Shown: piece by piece, positions 41,634-51,660 of the stretch
Position numbering within the stretch: the first letter of the stretch is position 1
Layout of the letters: every line of letters begins with the position of its first letter
DNA from: Streptomyces sp. ISL-43
GTDB lineage: Bacteria; Actinomycetota; Actinomycetes; Streptomycetales; Streptomycetaceae
Direction of reading: 5' to 3'
DNA: 64,000 nucleotides
Assembly: GCF_018614195.1 (NCBI RefSeq)
Contig: NZ_JAGGOT010000013.1
Location: forward strand, 124,339 to 188,338
The notes under the pieces: model-generated
Told to the model about the DNA's origin: nothing
Database searches by the model: none
The model's input: the letters and a program-made list of their open reading frames with translations, nothing else
Position numbers and translations under genes: made by a program

Positions 41634-42539
41634 CTACGGCCCGGACGGACCCTCCGCGCCACCACGGGGAAGGATGGTCAGAGGGTAGGCCGGGGGAGTC
41701 CCGCCGAACTCCGGACACACCGCCTGATGATCACACCAACCGCACAGCTTCGTCCGCCGCGGCCGCCAGTCACCCGTTTCCGTCGCCTCCCGGATCGCCT
41801 CCCACAGAGCCAGCAGCTTGCGCTCCATCCGCTCCAGATCCTCGACCACCGGGTCGTACGTCAACACGTCCCCACTGCCCAGATACACCAGCTGAAGCCG
41901 CCGCGGCACCACACGCTTGAGCCGCCACACCACCAGCGCGTAGAACTTCATCTGGAACAGCGCACCCTCCGCGTACTCCGGCCGCGGCGCCTTGCCCGTC
42001 TTGTAGTCGACGATCCGCACCTCACCCGTCGGCGCCACGTCCACCCGGTCGATGATCCCGCGCAGCCGCAGCCCCGACTCCAGCTCCGTCTCCACGAAGA
42101 ACTCCCGCTCCACCGGCTCCAGCCGGGTCGGATCCTCCAATGTGAACCACCGGTCCACCAGCGCCTCGGCCTCCGTCAGCCAACGCGCCAGCTCCACCCC
42201 CTCGTCACCCTCGGCGAACAACTCCGTCAGCTCCGGCTTCGACTCCAGCAGCCGGTCCCACTGCCCCGGAATCAAAGCCTTCGCCCGCGGCGCCGTCCGC
42301 TCCACCGCCGGATGGTCGAAGAGCCGCTCCAGCACCGCGTGCACCAGCGTCCCCCGCGTCGCCGCCGCACTCGGCTTCTCCGGCAGCTTGTCGATCACCC
42401 GAAACCGGTACAGCAGCGGACACCGCATGAAGTCGCTCGCCCGCGAAGGCGACAGCGAAGAAGGCGCCACAGCCATCCCCTGGCCGGACACGGAACTGCT
42501 CACTGCGTCGTCCGGACCGCTGCCGGGGCTCGTCGTCAT
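41634..42539 (-). CDS. RecB family exonuclease (PD-(D/E)XK)
   Basis: A 301-residue nuclease of the Cas4/RecB-like PDDEXK_1 family. SPSRASDFMRCPLLYRFRVI (about 32-51, first Cys), GTLVHAVLERLF (His), the catalytic strand RGIIDRVDVAPTGEVRIVDYKTGK (Asp...Asp-Tyr-Lys, about 170-195) and a C-terminal CGWCDHQAVCP with three Cys suggest a 4Fe-4S cluster as in AddB/Cas4-type nucleases. The ATG at 42539 is the likely start. It is widespread in actinobacteria as a stand-alone gene beside the M50 protease and trmI; the DNA-repair role is inferred. Confidence 0.87.
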   Translation of the reverse strand: MTTSPGSGPDDAVSSSVSGQGMAVAPSSLSPSRASDFMRCPLLYRFRVIDKLPEKPSAAATRGTLVHAVLERLFDHPAVERTAPRAKALIPGQWDRLLESKPELTELFAEGDEGVELARWLTEAEALVDRWFTLEDPTRLEPVEREFFVETELESGLRLRGIIDRVDVAPTGEVRIVDYKTGKAPRPEYAEGALFQMKFYALVVWRLKRVVPRRLQLVYLGSGDVLTYDPVVEDLERMERKLLALWEAIREATETGDWRPRRTKLCGWCDHQAVCPEFGGTPPAYPLTILPRGGAEGPSGP

Positions 42540-42716
42540 ACGGAAAACCCTACGACCCGCCACCGACAGCACGCGCATACCATCGACTCAAAGCCCCCTC
42601 GCACTGCATGATCGGAGCATCACACCGCGCTACGGCGCACCCGGACACCACCGGGAAAAAGCAGAAGAACCGCCGACGCGCACACAGCGCCGGACAGCAG
42701 CGAACGAAGGACAACC

Positions 42717-43916
42717 GTGGCAGACACCGACGAGACCGGCGAGCGCGCGGGCCGGCGCTCACGACCGGGCGGCGGACTCCTCATGGGCCGCCCCTTCGGC
42801 GTACCCGTCTACGTCTCGCCCAGCTGGTTCCTCGTCGCCGCCCTCATCACCTGGGTCTTCGGCGACCAGCTCGACCGGATCCTCCCCGACCTCGGCCCGG
42901 CCCGCTACCTCGTCGCCCTCTTCTTCGCCGTCGCCTTCTACGCCTCCGTGCTCGTCCACGAACTCGCCCACACCATCGCCGCCCTGCGCTTCAAACTCCC
43001 CGTACGCCGCATCCAGCTCCAGTTCTTCGGCGGCGTCTCCGAGATCGAGAAGGAATCCGAGACCCCCGGCCGCGAATTCGTCCTCGCCTTCGTCGGCCCC
43101 CTGCTCTCCCTCCTCCTCGCCGGCGCCTTCTACCTCGGCATGAAGACCGTCGAACCCGCCAGCGTCCCCGGCGTCCTCCTCGCCGGCCTGATGATCTCCA
43201 ACCTCCTCGTCGCCGCCTTCAACCTCCTCCCGGGCCTCCCCCTCGACGGCGGCCGCATGCTCCGCGCCGTCATCTGGGGCATCACCGGCAAACCCATGAC
43301 CGGCACCATCGCCGCCGCCTGGGTCGGCCGCGCCCTCGCCGTCGCCGTCCTCCTCGGCCTGCCCCTCCTGAACTACACCGGGACCCTCGGCAACCGCGCC
43401 GACGAGATCGGCGGCATGGACACCGTCATGGACGCCCTGCTCGCCGCGATCCTCGCCGCGATCATCTGGACCGGAGCCGGCAACAGCCTGCGCATGGCCC
43501 GCCTGCGCGAACACCTCCCGGAACTCCAAGCCCGCAAACTCACCCGCCGGGCCATCCCCGTCGAGAACGCCACCCCGCTCTCCGAAGCCCTGCGCCGCGC
43601 CAACGAAGCCGGCGCCCGCGCCCTCGTCGTCGTCGACGGACTCGGCGACCCCACCGGCATCGTCCGCGAGAGCGCCATCGCCGCCGTCCCCGAACACCGC
43701 CGCCCCTGGGTCGCCGTCAGCACCCTCTCCCAAGACCTCACCGACGGCATGAAGGTTTCCGCGGACCTCACCGGCGAAGAACTCCTCGACCACCTCCGCA
43801 CCACCCCCGCCAGCGAGTACCTCGTCCTCGAACAGGACGGCGCGATCTACGGCGTGCTGTCCACCCTCGACGTCGAGAAGGCCTTCGTGAAGGCCATGGC
43901 GCGGCCCCAGTCCTGA
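42717..43916 (+). CDS. site-2 protease family protein with CBS domains
   Basis: A 399-residue intramembrane zinc metalloprotease (M50, SpoIVFB-like). The catalytic HExxH is in VLVHELAHTIAALRF (about 80-94). The third metal ligand is in LLPGLPLDGGRMLRAV (about 166-181, NxxPxxPxDGG type), and there are six hydrophobic segments. The C-terminal half (about 265-395) carries a CBS pair, with AIPVENATPLSEALRRANE and LVVVDGLGDPTGIV, likely sensing adenylates. The GTG start at 42717 precedes ADTDETGE. The substrate is unknown. Confidence 0.9.
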   Translation: MADTDETGERAGRRSRPGGGLLMGRPFGVPVYVSPSWFLVAALITWVFGDQLDRILPDLGPARYLVALFFAVAFYASVLVHELAHTIAALRFKLPVRRIQLQFFGGVSEIEKESETPGREFVLAFVGPLLSLLLAGAFYLGMKTVEPASVPGVLLAGLMISNLLVAAFNLLPGLPLDGGRMLRAVIWGITGKPMTGTIAAAWVGRALAVAVLLGLPLLNYTGTLGNRADEIGGMDTVMDALLAAILAAIIWTGAGNSLRMARLREHLPELQARKLTRRAIPVENATPLSEALRRANEAGARALVVVDGLGDPTGIVRESAIAAVPEHRRPWVAVSTLSQDLTDGMKVSADLTGEELLDHLRTTPASEYLVLEQDGAIYGVLSTLDVEKAFVKAMARPQS

Positions 43917-43922
43917 AGCCAA

Positions 43923-43928
43923 TACACT
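43923..43928 (+). promoter_or_regulatory. -10 hexamer of leaderless trmI
   Basis: TACACT ends 6 nt before the trmI ATG, just after the stop of the M50 gene, and no Shine-Dalgarno is present. Confidence 0.5.
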
Positions 43929-43934
43929 GGTCAC

Positions 43935-44846
43935 ATGTCCGAACCGACCGGTGCCGCCCGCCGACGCGGGCCCTTCGAGGTCGGGGACCAGGTTCAGCTC
44001 ACCGACCCCAAGGGCCGCCACTACACGTTCACGCTCGAAGCCGGGAAGAATTTCCACACCCACAAGGGTTCCTTCCCGCACGACGAGCTGATCGGCTCCC
44101 CCGAGGGCAGTGTTGTCCGTACCACGGGCAACGTCGCGTACCTCGCGCTGCGTCCCCTGCTCCCCGACTATGTCCTGTCCATGCCCCGCGGTGCCGCCGT
44201 GGTCTACCCCAAGGACGCGGGCCAGATCCTGGCCTTCGCCGACATCTTCCCCGGCGCCCGAGTCGTGGAAGCAGGTGTGGGCTCCGGCTCCCTGAGCAGC
44301 TTCCTGCTGCGCGCCATCGGCGACCAGGGCATGCTCCACAGCTACGAGCGCCGCGCGGACTTCGCCGAGATCGCCACCTCCAACGTCGAGCGCTACTTCG
44401 GCGGCCCGCACCCCGCGTGGCAGCTGACCGTGGGCGACCTCCAGGACAACCTGTCCGACACGGACGTCGACCGCGTGATCCTCGACATGCTCGCCCCCTG
44501 GGAATGCCTGGAAGCCGTCTCCAAGGCGCTGGTCCCCGGCGGCATCCTCTGCTGCTACGTGGCCACCACCACCCAGCTCGCCCGGACCGTCGAATCCATC
44601 CGCGAGTTCGGCTGCTACGCCGAACCGCAGCCCTGGGAATCGATGATCCGCAACTGGCACGTCGAAGGCCTGGCCGTCCGCCCGGACCACCGGATGATCG
44701 GCCACACCGGCTTCCTCGTCACCGCCCGCCGGCTCGCGGACGGCGTCGAGCCGCCCATGCGCCGCCGCCGCCCCGCCAAGGGCGCCTACGGCGAGGACTA
44801 CGACGGCCCCGGCAGCCAGTCCGGCTCCTCGGGCGACCGCGGCTGA
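43935..44846 (+). CDS. trmI: tRNA (adenine(58)-N1)-methyltransferase
   Basis: A 303-residue SAM-dependent methyltransferase that makes m1A58 in the T loop of tRNAs. The N-terminal beta domain (FEVGDQVQLTDPKGRHYTF) and linker THKGSFPHDELIG precede the Rossmann fold. It has motif I VVEAGVGSGSLSSFLLRA (about 110-127), acidic loop SYERRADFAEIA, motif IV DRVILDMLAPWE and motif VI ATTTQLARTVE. It is the same family as the M. tuberculosis homotetrameric enzyme TrmI (Rv2118c), which in mycobacteria also lies near recB-like and proteasome genes. It appears leaderless and ends at a terminator. Confidence 0.95.
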   Translation: MSEPTGAARRRGPFEVGDQVQLTDPKGRHYTFTLEAGKNFHTHKGSFPHDELIGSPEGSVVRTTGNVAYLALRPLLPDYVLSMPRGAAVVYPKDAGQILAFADIFPGARVVEAGVGSGSLSSFLLRAIGDQGMLHSYERRADFAEIATSNVERYFGGPHPAWQLTVGDLQDNLSDTDVDRVILDMLAPWECLEAVSKALVPGGILCCYVATTTQLARTVESIREFGCYAEPQPWESMIRNWHVEGLAVRPDHRMIGHTGFLVTARRLADGVEPPMRRRRPAKGAYGEDYDGPGSQSGSSGDRG

Positions 44847-44875
44847 CCCACGGCCGACCGCCCGCCCAACACACA

Positions 44876-44928
44876 GACGCTGCGGCGCAGTTCCCCCCAC
44901 GATCCGGGAACTGCGCCACAGCGTCTTT
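44876..44928 (+). terminator. trmI terminator
   Basis: GACGCTG-CGGCGCAGTTCCC pairs with GGGAACTGCGCC-A-CAGCGTC, about 19 bp, followed by TTTT. Confidence 0.85.
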
Positions 44929-45038
44929 TCGTTGTCCCGGAAACCGGCCCCGCCGGTGCGGACCCACCCGTTCCACCCCGATGTGAGGTGTGGCACGATG
45001 CTGGCTCCCCGTCACCCTTCGCACAGGAGACATCCCGA

Positions 45039-45674
45039 GTGACGCACAGCCCCGCCGAGCCGGCGCCGGATTCGCAAACCCTGGCGCACCACCGCGCGCG
45101 GCCCGTCCACTGGCTCGCGACCGCCTCGGCCATGGCCGCCGTCATAGCCGGCGCGGGATTCCTCCAGCCCGACCCGGCAACCGGGGCCCCCACCGCGCCG
45201 GCGGGCCCGTCGAGCCCGACGAGCCCCGCGACTCCCGCGAGCCCCCAGAAGGGCCCCGAGGCGGCCGCCCCCGACCCGCACGCGCTCACGTACCCCCTGG
45301 ACTGCCGGGGCGCCCCCCAGGCCGTCACGGCCGCCGCCGAAGGCGATCTGGACGGCGACGGCCGCCCCGAAACCGTGGCGGCCGTCCGCTGCGACGCCGG
45401 CTCCGGAACCCCGCCGCACGCCATCTACGTACTCACCCGGGACACCGGCGGGAGCGCGAGCCCCCGGGTCGTCGCCACCCTCCTCGAAGCCGGCCGCCGA
45501 CAGGCCGTGACCGACCTCACCGTGCGCGACGGAATCGTCACCGCCACGCTCCTCGGCTACTCCTCGCCCGAAATCCCCCGCTACAGCCCCGACACCAAGC
45601 AGCTCGCCAAGTGGCGCTGGACCGGCGGAAAATTCCGCCAGGAGCTTACGGACTCGACTGCCACGGGTGTTTGA
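45039..45674 (+). CDS. hypothetical secreted or membrane-anchored protein
   Basis: A 211-residue protein starting at GTG 45039 with CAGGAGA upstream. One hydrophobic helix (about 26-42: WLATASAMAAVIAGAGFL) follows a polar N-terminus, then a Pro/Ala/Ser-rich linker (about 46-80). The folded C-terminal domain (about 85-205) contains AEGDLDGDGRPETVAAVRC, an FG-GAP/calcium-loop-like DxDxDGxxE motif with two nearby Cys, and ends in WRWTGGKFRQ. This architecture fits a type II anchored or secreted protein. Function is unknown. Confidence 0.75.
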   Translation: MTHSPAEPAPDSQTLAHHRARPVHWLATASAMAAVIAGAGFLQPDPATGAPTAPAGPSSPTSPATPASPQKGPEAAAPDPHALTYPLDCRGAPQAVTAAAEGDLDGDGRPETVAAVRCDAGSGTPPHAIYVLTRDTGGSASPRVVATLLEAGRRQAVTDLTVRDGIVTATLLGYSSPEIPRYSPDTKQLAKWRWTGGKFRQELTDSTATGV

Positions 45675-45678
45675 ACCG

Positions 45679-45999
45679 TCACTCCGCGTCGGGACCGAAG
45701 ACCTCGACCCTGTCCGAAACGCGCCGTACATGGATGCAGTCCCCGGGACATTCCTTCGCCGAGTCCACCACGTCCTGGAGCAGCACCAGCGGAACCGGAG
45801 TGGTCGCCCCCGCCTCCACGAGCAGCTCGTCGGCAGGGCTCTTCACATACGCCAGACCGTCGATGTCCAGCTCGAACACCTCCGGCGCGTACTGCACACA
45901 GATGCCGTCGCCGGTGCAGAGGTCCTGGTCGATCCAGACCTCGAGCGGCTCTCCGGCCTCGCCGACGCCGCCCGCGGGAGCCTCCTGCTGCACGGTCAT
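45679..45999 (-). CDS. ferredoxin ([4Fe-4S]/[3Fe-4S] single-cluster type)
   Basis: A small electron carrier of 106 aa. The cluster residues are in DQDLCTGDGICVQYAPEVF, where Cys-x2-Asp-x2-Cys replaces the usual second cysteine with Asp, and in SAKECPGDCIHV. The ATG at 45999 has CAGGAG 5-7 nt upstream; longer frames upstream are not supported. An Asp ligand gives a cluster that easily interconverts between 3Fe and 4Fe forms. Such ferredoxins often serve cytochromes P450, but no P450 is nearby. It is divergent from the proteasome ATPase gene. Confidence 0.9.
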   Translation of the reverse strand: MTVQQEAPAGGVGEAGEPLEVWIDQDLCTGDGICVQYAPEVFELDIDGLAYVKSPADELLVEAGATTPVPLVLLQDVVDSAKECPGDCIHVRRVSDRVEVFGPDAE

Positions 46000-46197
46000 A
46001 TCTCCTGCCGTTCCCTGCGATGAGTGATCCATCCCGGACACAACTCGCGGCAAGTCGCACGAGCTCTGACGGGTGTTGAACAGTTCGACCTTACAACCGG
46101 CCGCTTCCCGAGTTTGATGGGTGGGTATTTCCTTGGCGTGAGGGAGTACGCAAGGGTGAAGATCGGACACACCCCTACCGTCTTTGTGATCTAGGGG

Positions 46198-46225
46198 TTT
46201 CAATCACCACCAGCCCAGGTAGGGT
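46198..46225 (+). promoter_or_regulatory. candidate promoter of the proteasome ATPase gene
   Basis: TTTCAA (46198-46203), 16-bp spacer, TAGGGT (46220-46225), 38 nt before the GTG start. The -35 is weak. Confidence 0.4.
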
Positions 46226-46263
46226 CAGAAAGCGTCCAGCTCCCCTTGGAGGAGGTGAGGACC

Positions 46264-48030
46264 GTGGCAGCCCACGACGACGACATCAACCGCGGCATCC
46301 GGCCCGGGCGAGGGTCTGAGGACCCCGCCGGCCAGGTTGCCTATCTCGAGCAGGAAATCGCCGTCCTGCGACGTAAGCTCGCCGACTCTCCGCGACACAC
46401 GAGGATTCTCGAAGAGCGGATCGTCGAGCTCCAGACAAACCTGGCAGGCGTCTCCGCCCAGAACGAGCGTCTGGCCAATACCCTGCGCGAGGCCCGCGAC
46501 CAGATCGTGGCCCTCAAGGAAGAAGTCGACCGGCTCGCACAGCCGCCGGCCGGCTTCGGAGTCTTCCTGCAGGCGAACGAAGACGGCACTGTCGACATCT
46601 TCACCGGCGGCCGAAAGCTCCGCGTGAACGTGAGCCCCAGCGTCGAACCGGAAGACCTCCGGCGCGGCCAGGAGGTCATGCTCAACGAAGCCCTCAACGT
46701 GGTCGAAGCCATGGAATACGAGCGGGCCGGGGACATCGTCACCCTCAAGGAAATCCTCGAGGACGGCGAGCGCGCCCTGGTGGTCGGGCACACCGACGAG
46801 GAAAGGGTGGTGAGGCTCGCCGAGCCGCTCCTGGACATCACCATCCGCCCCGGCGACGCCCTCCTGCTCGAACCCCGCTCCGGCTACGTCTACGAAGTGG
46901 TCCCCAAGAGCGAGGTCGAAGACCTCGTCCTCGAAGAGGTCCCGGACATCGACTACGACAAGATCGGCGGCCTGGGCGACCAGATCGAACTGATCCGAGA
47001 CGCGGTCGAGCTCCCCTACCTCTACCCGGACCTCTTCAAGGAACACGAACTGCGGCCCCCCAAGGGCATCCTGCTCTACGGCCCCCCCGGCTGCGGCAAG
47101 ACGCTCATCGCCAAGGCCGTGGCCAACTCCCTTGCCAAGAAGGTCGCCGAGGTGACCGGCCAGCCCACCGGGAAGTCCTATTTCCTGAACATCAAGGGCC
47201 CCGAGCTCCTCAACAAGTACGTCGGCGAGACCGAGCGGCACATCCGCCTCGTCTTCCAGCGTGCCAGGGAGAAGGCGAGCGAGGGCACCCCCGTCATCGT
47301 CTTCTTCGACGAGATGGAATCCCTCTTCCGCACCCGCGGATCCGGAGTCAGCTCGGACGTGGAGAACACCATCGTCCCCCAGCTGCTCGCCGAGATCGAC
47401 GGCGTGGAAGGCCTGGAGAACGTCATCGTCATCGGCGCCTCCAACCGCGAGGACATGATCGACCCGGCCATCCTGCGCCCCGGCCGCCTCGACGTGAAGA
47501 TCAAGATCGAGCGCCCCGGAGCCGAGGCCGCGAAGGACATCTTCGCGAAGTACCTCAAGGCCTCGCTGCCCCTGCACACGGACGACCTGTCCGAACACCA
47601 GGGATCCACGGACGAAACCGTCCACAGCATGATCCAGACCGTCGTCGAGCAGATGTACGCCGAAACCGAGGAAAACCGCTTCCTCGAGGTCACGTACGCC
47701 AACGGCGACAAGGAAGTCCTCTACTTCAAGGACTTCAACTCGGGCGCGATGATCCAGAACATCGTGGACCGTGCGAAGAAGATGGCCATCAAGGCTTTCC
47801 TCGAGCACAACCAGAAGGGCCTTCGCGTCGCCCATCTCCTCCAGGCTTGCGTGGACGAGTTCAAGGAGAACGAAGACCTCCCCAACACCACCAACCCCGA
47901 CGACTGGGCCCGAATCTCCGGAAAGAAGGGCGAGCGGATCGTATTCATCCGCACCCTCGTCACCGGAAAGCAAGGCGCGGACACCGGACGCTCCATCGAC
48001 ACGGTGGCCAACACCGGTCAGTACCTCTGA
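46264..48030 (+). CDS. arc: proteasome-associated AAA+ ATPase (ARC/Mpa)
   Basis: Hexameric unfoldase (588 aa) that recognises Pup and threads pupylated proteins into the 20S core. It has an N-terminal coiled coil (about 25-80, [17 protein letters not shown]...[18 protein letters not shown]) that binds Pup, tandem OB folds (about 85-225), and an AAA+ domain with Walker A GPPGCGKT and Walker [10 protein letters not shown]. The C-terminus ends GQYL, the HbYX-like motif that opens the core gate. GTG 46264 is chosen because GGAGGTGAGG lies just upstream and the length equals that of S. coelicolor ARC. It is the first of the Pup-proteasome genes. Confidence 0.97.
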   Translation: MAAHDDDINRGIRPGRGSEDPAGQVAYLEQEIAVLRRKLADSPRHTRILEERIVELQTNLAGVSAQNERLANTLREARDQIVALKEEVDRLAQPPAGFGVFLQANEDGTVDIFTGGRKLRVNVSPSVEPEDLRRGQEVMLNEALNVVEAMEYERAGDIVTLKEILEDGERALVVGHTDEERVVRLAEPLLDITIRPGDALLLEPRSGYVYEVVPKSEVEDLVLEEVPDIDYDKIGGLGDQIELIRDAVELPYLYPDLFKEHELRPPKGILLYGPPGCGKTLIAKAVANSLAKKVAEVTGQPTGKSYFLNIKGPELLNKYVGETERHIRLVFQRAREKASEGTPVIVFFDEMESLFRTRGSGVSSDVENTIVPQLLAEIDGVEGLENVIVIGASNREDMIDPAILRPGRLDVKIKIERPGAEAAKDIFAKYLKASLPLHTDDLSEHQGSTDETVHSMIQTVVEQMYAETEENRFLEVTYANGDKEVLYFKDFNSGAMIQNIVDRAKKMAIKAFLEHNQKGLRVAHLLQACVDEFKENEDLPNTTNPDDWARISGKKGERIVFIRTLVTGKQGADTGRSIDTVANTGQYL

Positions 48031-48280
48031 CAAACCGGGCCGGCTGCGGGCGCCCGGCAGGGCACCCGCAGCCGACTGCTTTACCAACTGCTCTTTTCAG
48101 CCGGTGACAGGGCAAAGTCAATGACTGAAATGATCTCCCCACCAGCGCGGAGTGGTTCTAGGCTCTTCCGTACCGCAGGTCGCGCAGTGCGGGGACGGGC
48201 ACCGCACACGACGCACAGGAGCACCAGCGGTACTTGAGCGCCGCTCCCGAACAGGAGCGCCGCCGGGCAAGGAGGGCCGC

Positions 48281-49792
48281 ATGACCGTACGGCGAGTAAT
48301 GGGGATCGAGACGGAGTACGGGATCTCCGTCCCGGGGCACCCGAACGCCAATGCCATGCTCACCTCGTCCCAGATCGTCAACGCCTACGCGGCGGCGATG
48401 CACCGGGCGCGACGCGCCCGCTGGGACTTCGAGGAAGAGAACCCGCTGCGGGACGCCCGCGGCTTCGACCTCGCCCGCGAGGCCGCCGACAACAGCCAGC
48501 TCACCGACGAGGACATCGGCCTCGCCAATGTCATCCTCACCAACGGCGCACGGCTCTACGTCGACCACGCGCACCCCGAATACAGCTCTCCGGAGATCAC
48601 CAACCCGCTCGACGCCGTGCTCTGGGACAAGGCCGGCGAGCGGATCATGGCCGAGGCGGCCGTCAGGGCCGCACAGCTTCCCGGGGCCCAGCCCATCCAC
48701 CTCTACAAGAACAACACCGACAACAAGGGCGCCTCCTACGGCACGCACGAGAACTACCTGATGAAGCGGGAGACCCCCTTCTCGGACATCGTGCGCCACC
48801 TCACCCCCTTCTTCGTCTCCCGCCAGGTCGTCACCGGCGCGGGCCGTATCGGCATCGGCCAGGACGGCCGCGAACACGGCTTCCAGATCAGCCAGCGCGC
48901 GGACTACTTCGAGGTCGAGGTCGGCCTGGAGACCACCCTCAAGCGCCCCATCATCAACACCCGCGACGAACCGCACTCCGACGCGGAGAAGTACCGCCGG
49001 CTGCACGTGATCATCGGCGACGCCAACCTCTCCGAGATCTCCACCTACCTCAAGCTCGGCACCACCGCGCTCGTCCTCTCCATGATCGAAGACGGCTACA
49101 TCAACGTCGACCTCGCCGTGGACCAGCCGGTGCGCACCCTGCACCAGGTCTCCCACGACCCCGACCTGCAACACCTGATCACGCTGCGCAGCGGGCGGAC
49201 ACTGACCGCCGTACAACTCCAGATGGAGTACTACGAGCTGGCCAGGAAGTACGTGGAGGAGCGTTTCGGCTCCGACGCGGACGAGCAGACCAAGGACGTG
49301 CTGGCCCGCTGGGAGGACGTACTGGGGCGGCTGGAGACCGACCCGATGAGTCTGTCGGGAGAGCTGGACTGGATCGCGAAGCGGGAGATCCTGGAGGGCT
49401 ACCGGCGCCGCGACGGCCTCGAGTGGGACGCCGCCCGCCTCCACCTCGTGGACCTGCAGTACTCCGACGTACGGCCCGAGAAGGGGCTGTACAACCGCCT
49501 GGTGGCCCGCGGCAAGATGAAGCGGCTCGTGGACGAGACGGCCGTCGAGCGGGCGCAGAGCAAGCCGCCGGAGGACACCCGGGCCTACTTCCGGGGCCGG
49601 TGCCTGGAGCAGTACGCGGACGACGTGGCCGCGGCCTCGTGGGACTCGGTGATCTTCGACCTGCCGGGCCACGACTCGCTCCAGCGGGTCCCGACGCTGG
49701 AACCCCTGCGGGGCACCCGGGCCCACGTGAAGGAGCTTCTGGACCGCTGCCGGACGGCGGAGGACCTGGTGCGGGTGCTTTCGGGGCGCTGA
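48281..49792 (+). CDS. dop: depupylase/deamidase of Pup
   Basis: A 503-residue enzyme of the glutamine-synthetase-like carboxylate-amine ligase fold that cleaves Pup from substrates. The ATP/Mg site begins [20 protein letters not shown]. The Asp of [15 protein letters not shown] (about 88-102) corresponds to the catalytic Asp shared with Paf[18 protein letters not shown] and [20 protein letters not shown] are also shared with PafA. The ATG at 48281 has GGAGGG 8 nt upstream. The Pup encoded next ends in Glu, so the deamidase activity is not required here and Dop should act mainly as depupylase. Confidence 0.96.
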   Translation: MTVRRVMGIETEYGISVPGHPNANAMLTSSQIVNAYAAAMHRARRARWDFEEENPLRDARGFDLAREAADNSQLTDEDIGLANVILTNGARLYVDHAHPEYSSPEITNPLDAVLWDKAGERIMAEAAVRAAQLPGAQPIHLYKNNTDNKGASYGTHENYLMKRETPFSDIVRHLTPFFVSRQVVTGAGRIGIGQDGREHGFQISQRADYFEVEVGLETTLKRPIINTRDEPHSDAEKYRRLHVIIGDANLSEISTYLKLGTTALVLSMIEDGYINVDLAVDQPVRTLHQVSHDPDLQHLITLRSGRTLTAVQLQMEYYELARKYVEERFGSDADEQTKDVLARWEDVLGRLETDPMSLSGELDWIAKREILEGYRRRDGLEWDAARLHLVDLQYSDVRPEKGLYNRLVARGKMKRLVDETAVERAQSKPPEDTRAYFRGRCLEQYADDVAAASWDSVIFDLPGHDSLQRVPTLEPLRGTRAHVKELLDRCRTAEDLVRVLSGR

Positions 49793-49980
49793 GCGGGGCT
49801 GAAAGACCTCCGGTCCGGGAATCATGAAGACACCCGGACGTTGGGCCGGATCTTTTCGACAACTGCGGGGACGAATGTCGGAGCCTCCTTGTAGGGTCCG
49901 ACGTAGGGTCTGATCTTGAGGGATCCCAAATCCCGGGGTCTTTCGACGTGAGCGTGCGAACCGAGCGGGGTGAGGTAGAC

Positions 49981-50193
49981 ATGGCGACCAAGGACACCGG
50001 CGGCGGACAGCAGAAGGCGCAGCGCTCGACCGAGGAGGTCGAGGAGGCGGCGGTCGAGGAATCGACCGACCTCAAGGAGCGACAGGAAAAGCTCTCCGAC
50101 GACGTCGACTCCGTACTTGACGAAATCGATGATGTGCTCGAGGAGAACGCCGAGGACTTCGTGCGGTCCTTCGTTCAGAAGGGTGGAGAGTGA
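49981..50193 (+). CDS. pup: prokaryotic ubiquitin-like protein Pup
   Basis: A 70-residue disordered protein tag. It has the Arc-binding helix region LKERQEKLSDDVDSVLDEID (about 31-50) and the conserved C-terminal end AEDFVRSFVQKGGE. The terminal Glu is the residue PafA joins to substrate lysines. Because it is Glu and not Gln, no deamidation is needed. The ATG at 49981 is the family start; GGGGTGAGGT lies upstream. Two TAGGGT hexamers (49892-49897 and 49904-49909) are possible -10 elements. Confidence 0.97.
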   Translation: MATKDTGGGQQKAQRSTEEVEEAAVEESTDLKERQEKLSDDVDSVLDEIDDVLEENAEDFVRSFVQKGGE

Positions 50194-50235
50194 TTTCACC
50201 TTCGAATCGAAGGTGACACTCTTCGGGGAGGGTGA

Positions 50236-50823
50236 GTGTCGGAGGTCGGTAAACGGTGTGCCCGGTGCGGCGAAACGAAGCCGCACGAGGACTTTGCGTC
50301 GAACCGGGGCATGCGTGACGGCCTGCAGTGTTACTGCAGGCCGTGCGCAGCCGAGTATCACCAGCAGCGCCAGAAATCCAAGGGCAAGAACGTGCGCCCA
50401 CGGGTTATCGCACCAGAGGGACACAAATACTGTCGGCGATGCCGGGAGATCAAGCCGCACTCCGAATGGGACAAGAACAAGGCGGCGTCGGACGGCCTCT
50501 CCACGCGGTGCAAGGCCTGCCGCGCCATCGAAGGCCGGGCGAATCACCTCAAGCGTGCGTATGGCATGACCGAGGCCGATCGTGACGAAATGATCGCGGC
50601 TCAGGGCGGGGTCTGCTGTATCTGCCTGAAGGCTCCGGCCGTGCATGTGGATCATTGCCACGCGACGGGTAAGGTCCGTGGCGTACTTTGCTTCAACTGC
50701 AACACGGCCATCGGCAAGTTGGGGGACGATCCCGACGCCGCTCGTCGGGTCGTTTCATACTTGGAGGGACACGCGTGGAAGCCAACAATCGTGGCACAGG
50801 GCGTCTACCGGCAGCCTTCCTGA
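50236..50823 (+). CDS. endonuclease VII domain (HNH/His-Me finger) protein
   Basis: A 195-residue protein starting at GTG 50236 with GGGGAGGG upstream. Two tandem zinc-ribbon modules ([20 protein letters not shown] with a distal CRPC, and [20 protein letters not shown] with a distal CKAC, about 6-95) precede the recombination-endonuclease-VII-type HNH domain: [34 protein letters not shown] (about 133-165), with two CxxC pairs and the DHCH active-site strand. Endonuclease VII-like domains cut branched or foreign DNA. The gene is inside the pup-prcB interval and its last 49 nt overlap the start of prcB. Role in this locus is unknown. Confidence 0.85.
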   Translation: MSEVGKRCARCGETKPHEDFASNRGMRDGLQCYCRPCAAEYHQQRQKSKGKNVRPRVIAPEGHKYCRRCREIKPHSEWDKNKAASDGLSTRCKACRAIEGRANHLKRAYGMTEADRDEMIAAQGGVCCICLKAPAVHVDHCHATGKVRGVLCFNCNTAIGKLGDDPDAARRVVSYLEGHAWKPTIVAQGVYRQPS

Positions 50824-51614
50824 CGCCGGGGTCCTCGTCCTTCATGGACTTCTTGGGCGCGCACCAGCCCGAGATGCTGCCGGGCAATCGCAAGCTGCCT
50901 GACGGGGTCATCGAGGCGCCGCACGGGACGACCATCGTGGCCGCCACCTTCCCCGGAGGGGTCGTGCTCGCCGGTGACCGGCGGGCGACCATGGGGAACA
51001 TGATCGCGCAGCGGGACATCGAGAAGGTGTTCCCGGCGGACGAGTACTCCGCCGTCGGCATCGCCGGCACCGCGGGTCTGGCCGTGGAGATGGTGAAGCT
51101 GTTCCAGCTGGAGCTGGAGCACTTCGAGAAGGTGGAGGGGGCGACCCTGAGCCTTGAGGGCAAGGCGAACCGCCTGTCGACCATGATCCGGAGCAATCTG
51201 GGCATGGCCATGCAGGGGCTGGCCGTCGTACCGCTCTTCGCCGGGTGGGACGAGGGCAAGGAGAGGGGCCGGATCTTCTCCTACGACGTGACCGGCGGCC
51301 GCTCCGAGGAGCACGGCTTCGCCGCCACCGGATCGGGCTCGATCTTCGCCCGCGGCTCGATGAAAAAGCTGTTCCAGCCGGATCTGACGGAGGAGCAGGC
51401 CACCACGCTCGTCGTGCAGGCGCTGTACGACGCCGCCGACGACGACTCGGCGACGGGTGGGCCGGACCTCTACCGCCACATCTATCCCATCGTTACCGTC
51501 ATGACCGAAGAGGGCTTCCGCAGGCTGAGCGACGCCGAGTCCTCGGAGCTGGCCCGCAAGATCACGAATCGTCGGCTGGAGCAGCCCGACGGCCCGCGCG
51601 CCGCCCTGCTCTGA
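50775..51614 (+). CDS. prcB: proteasome subunit beta
   Basis: Catalytic subunit of the 20S core (279 aa). A propeptide of 51 residues precedes the active-site threonine in [20 protein letters not shown] (Thr52 of the precursor), and [20 protein letters not shown] carries the conserved Asp and Lys. The C-terminus ends [14 protein letters not shown] as in other streptomycetes. GTG 50775 has GGAGGG 7 nt upstream and gives the expected [20 protein letters not shown] start, lying within the endonuclease gene, so the two are translationally coupled. Confidence 0.97.
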   Translation: MEANNRGTGRLPAAFLTPGSSSFMDFLGAHQPEMLPGNRKLPDGVIEAPHGTTIVAATFPGGVVLAGDRRATMGNMIAQRDIEKVFPADEYSAVGIAGTAGLAVEMVKLFQLELEHFEKVEGATLSLEGKANRLSTMIRSNLGMAMQGLAVVPLFAGWDEGKERGRIFSYDVTGGRSEEHGFAATGSGSIFARGSMKKLFQPDLTEEQATTLVVQALYDAADDDSATGGPDLYRHIYPIVTVMTEEGFRRLSDAESSELARKITNRRLEQPDGPRAALL

Positions 51615-51660
51615 CCATCCGTCGCCCCGTAGGAGCCCAGAAGAAAGGGACGGACAGCCG

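Noticed and set aside
50236..50823. Mobile homing endonuclease insertion
   Set aside because: No flanking repeats or intron/intein boundaries, and the gene is integrated by overlap with prcB, which indicates a settled operon member.
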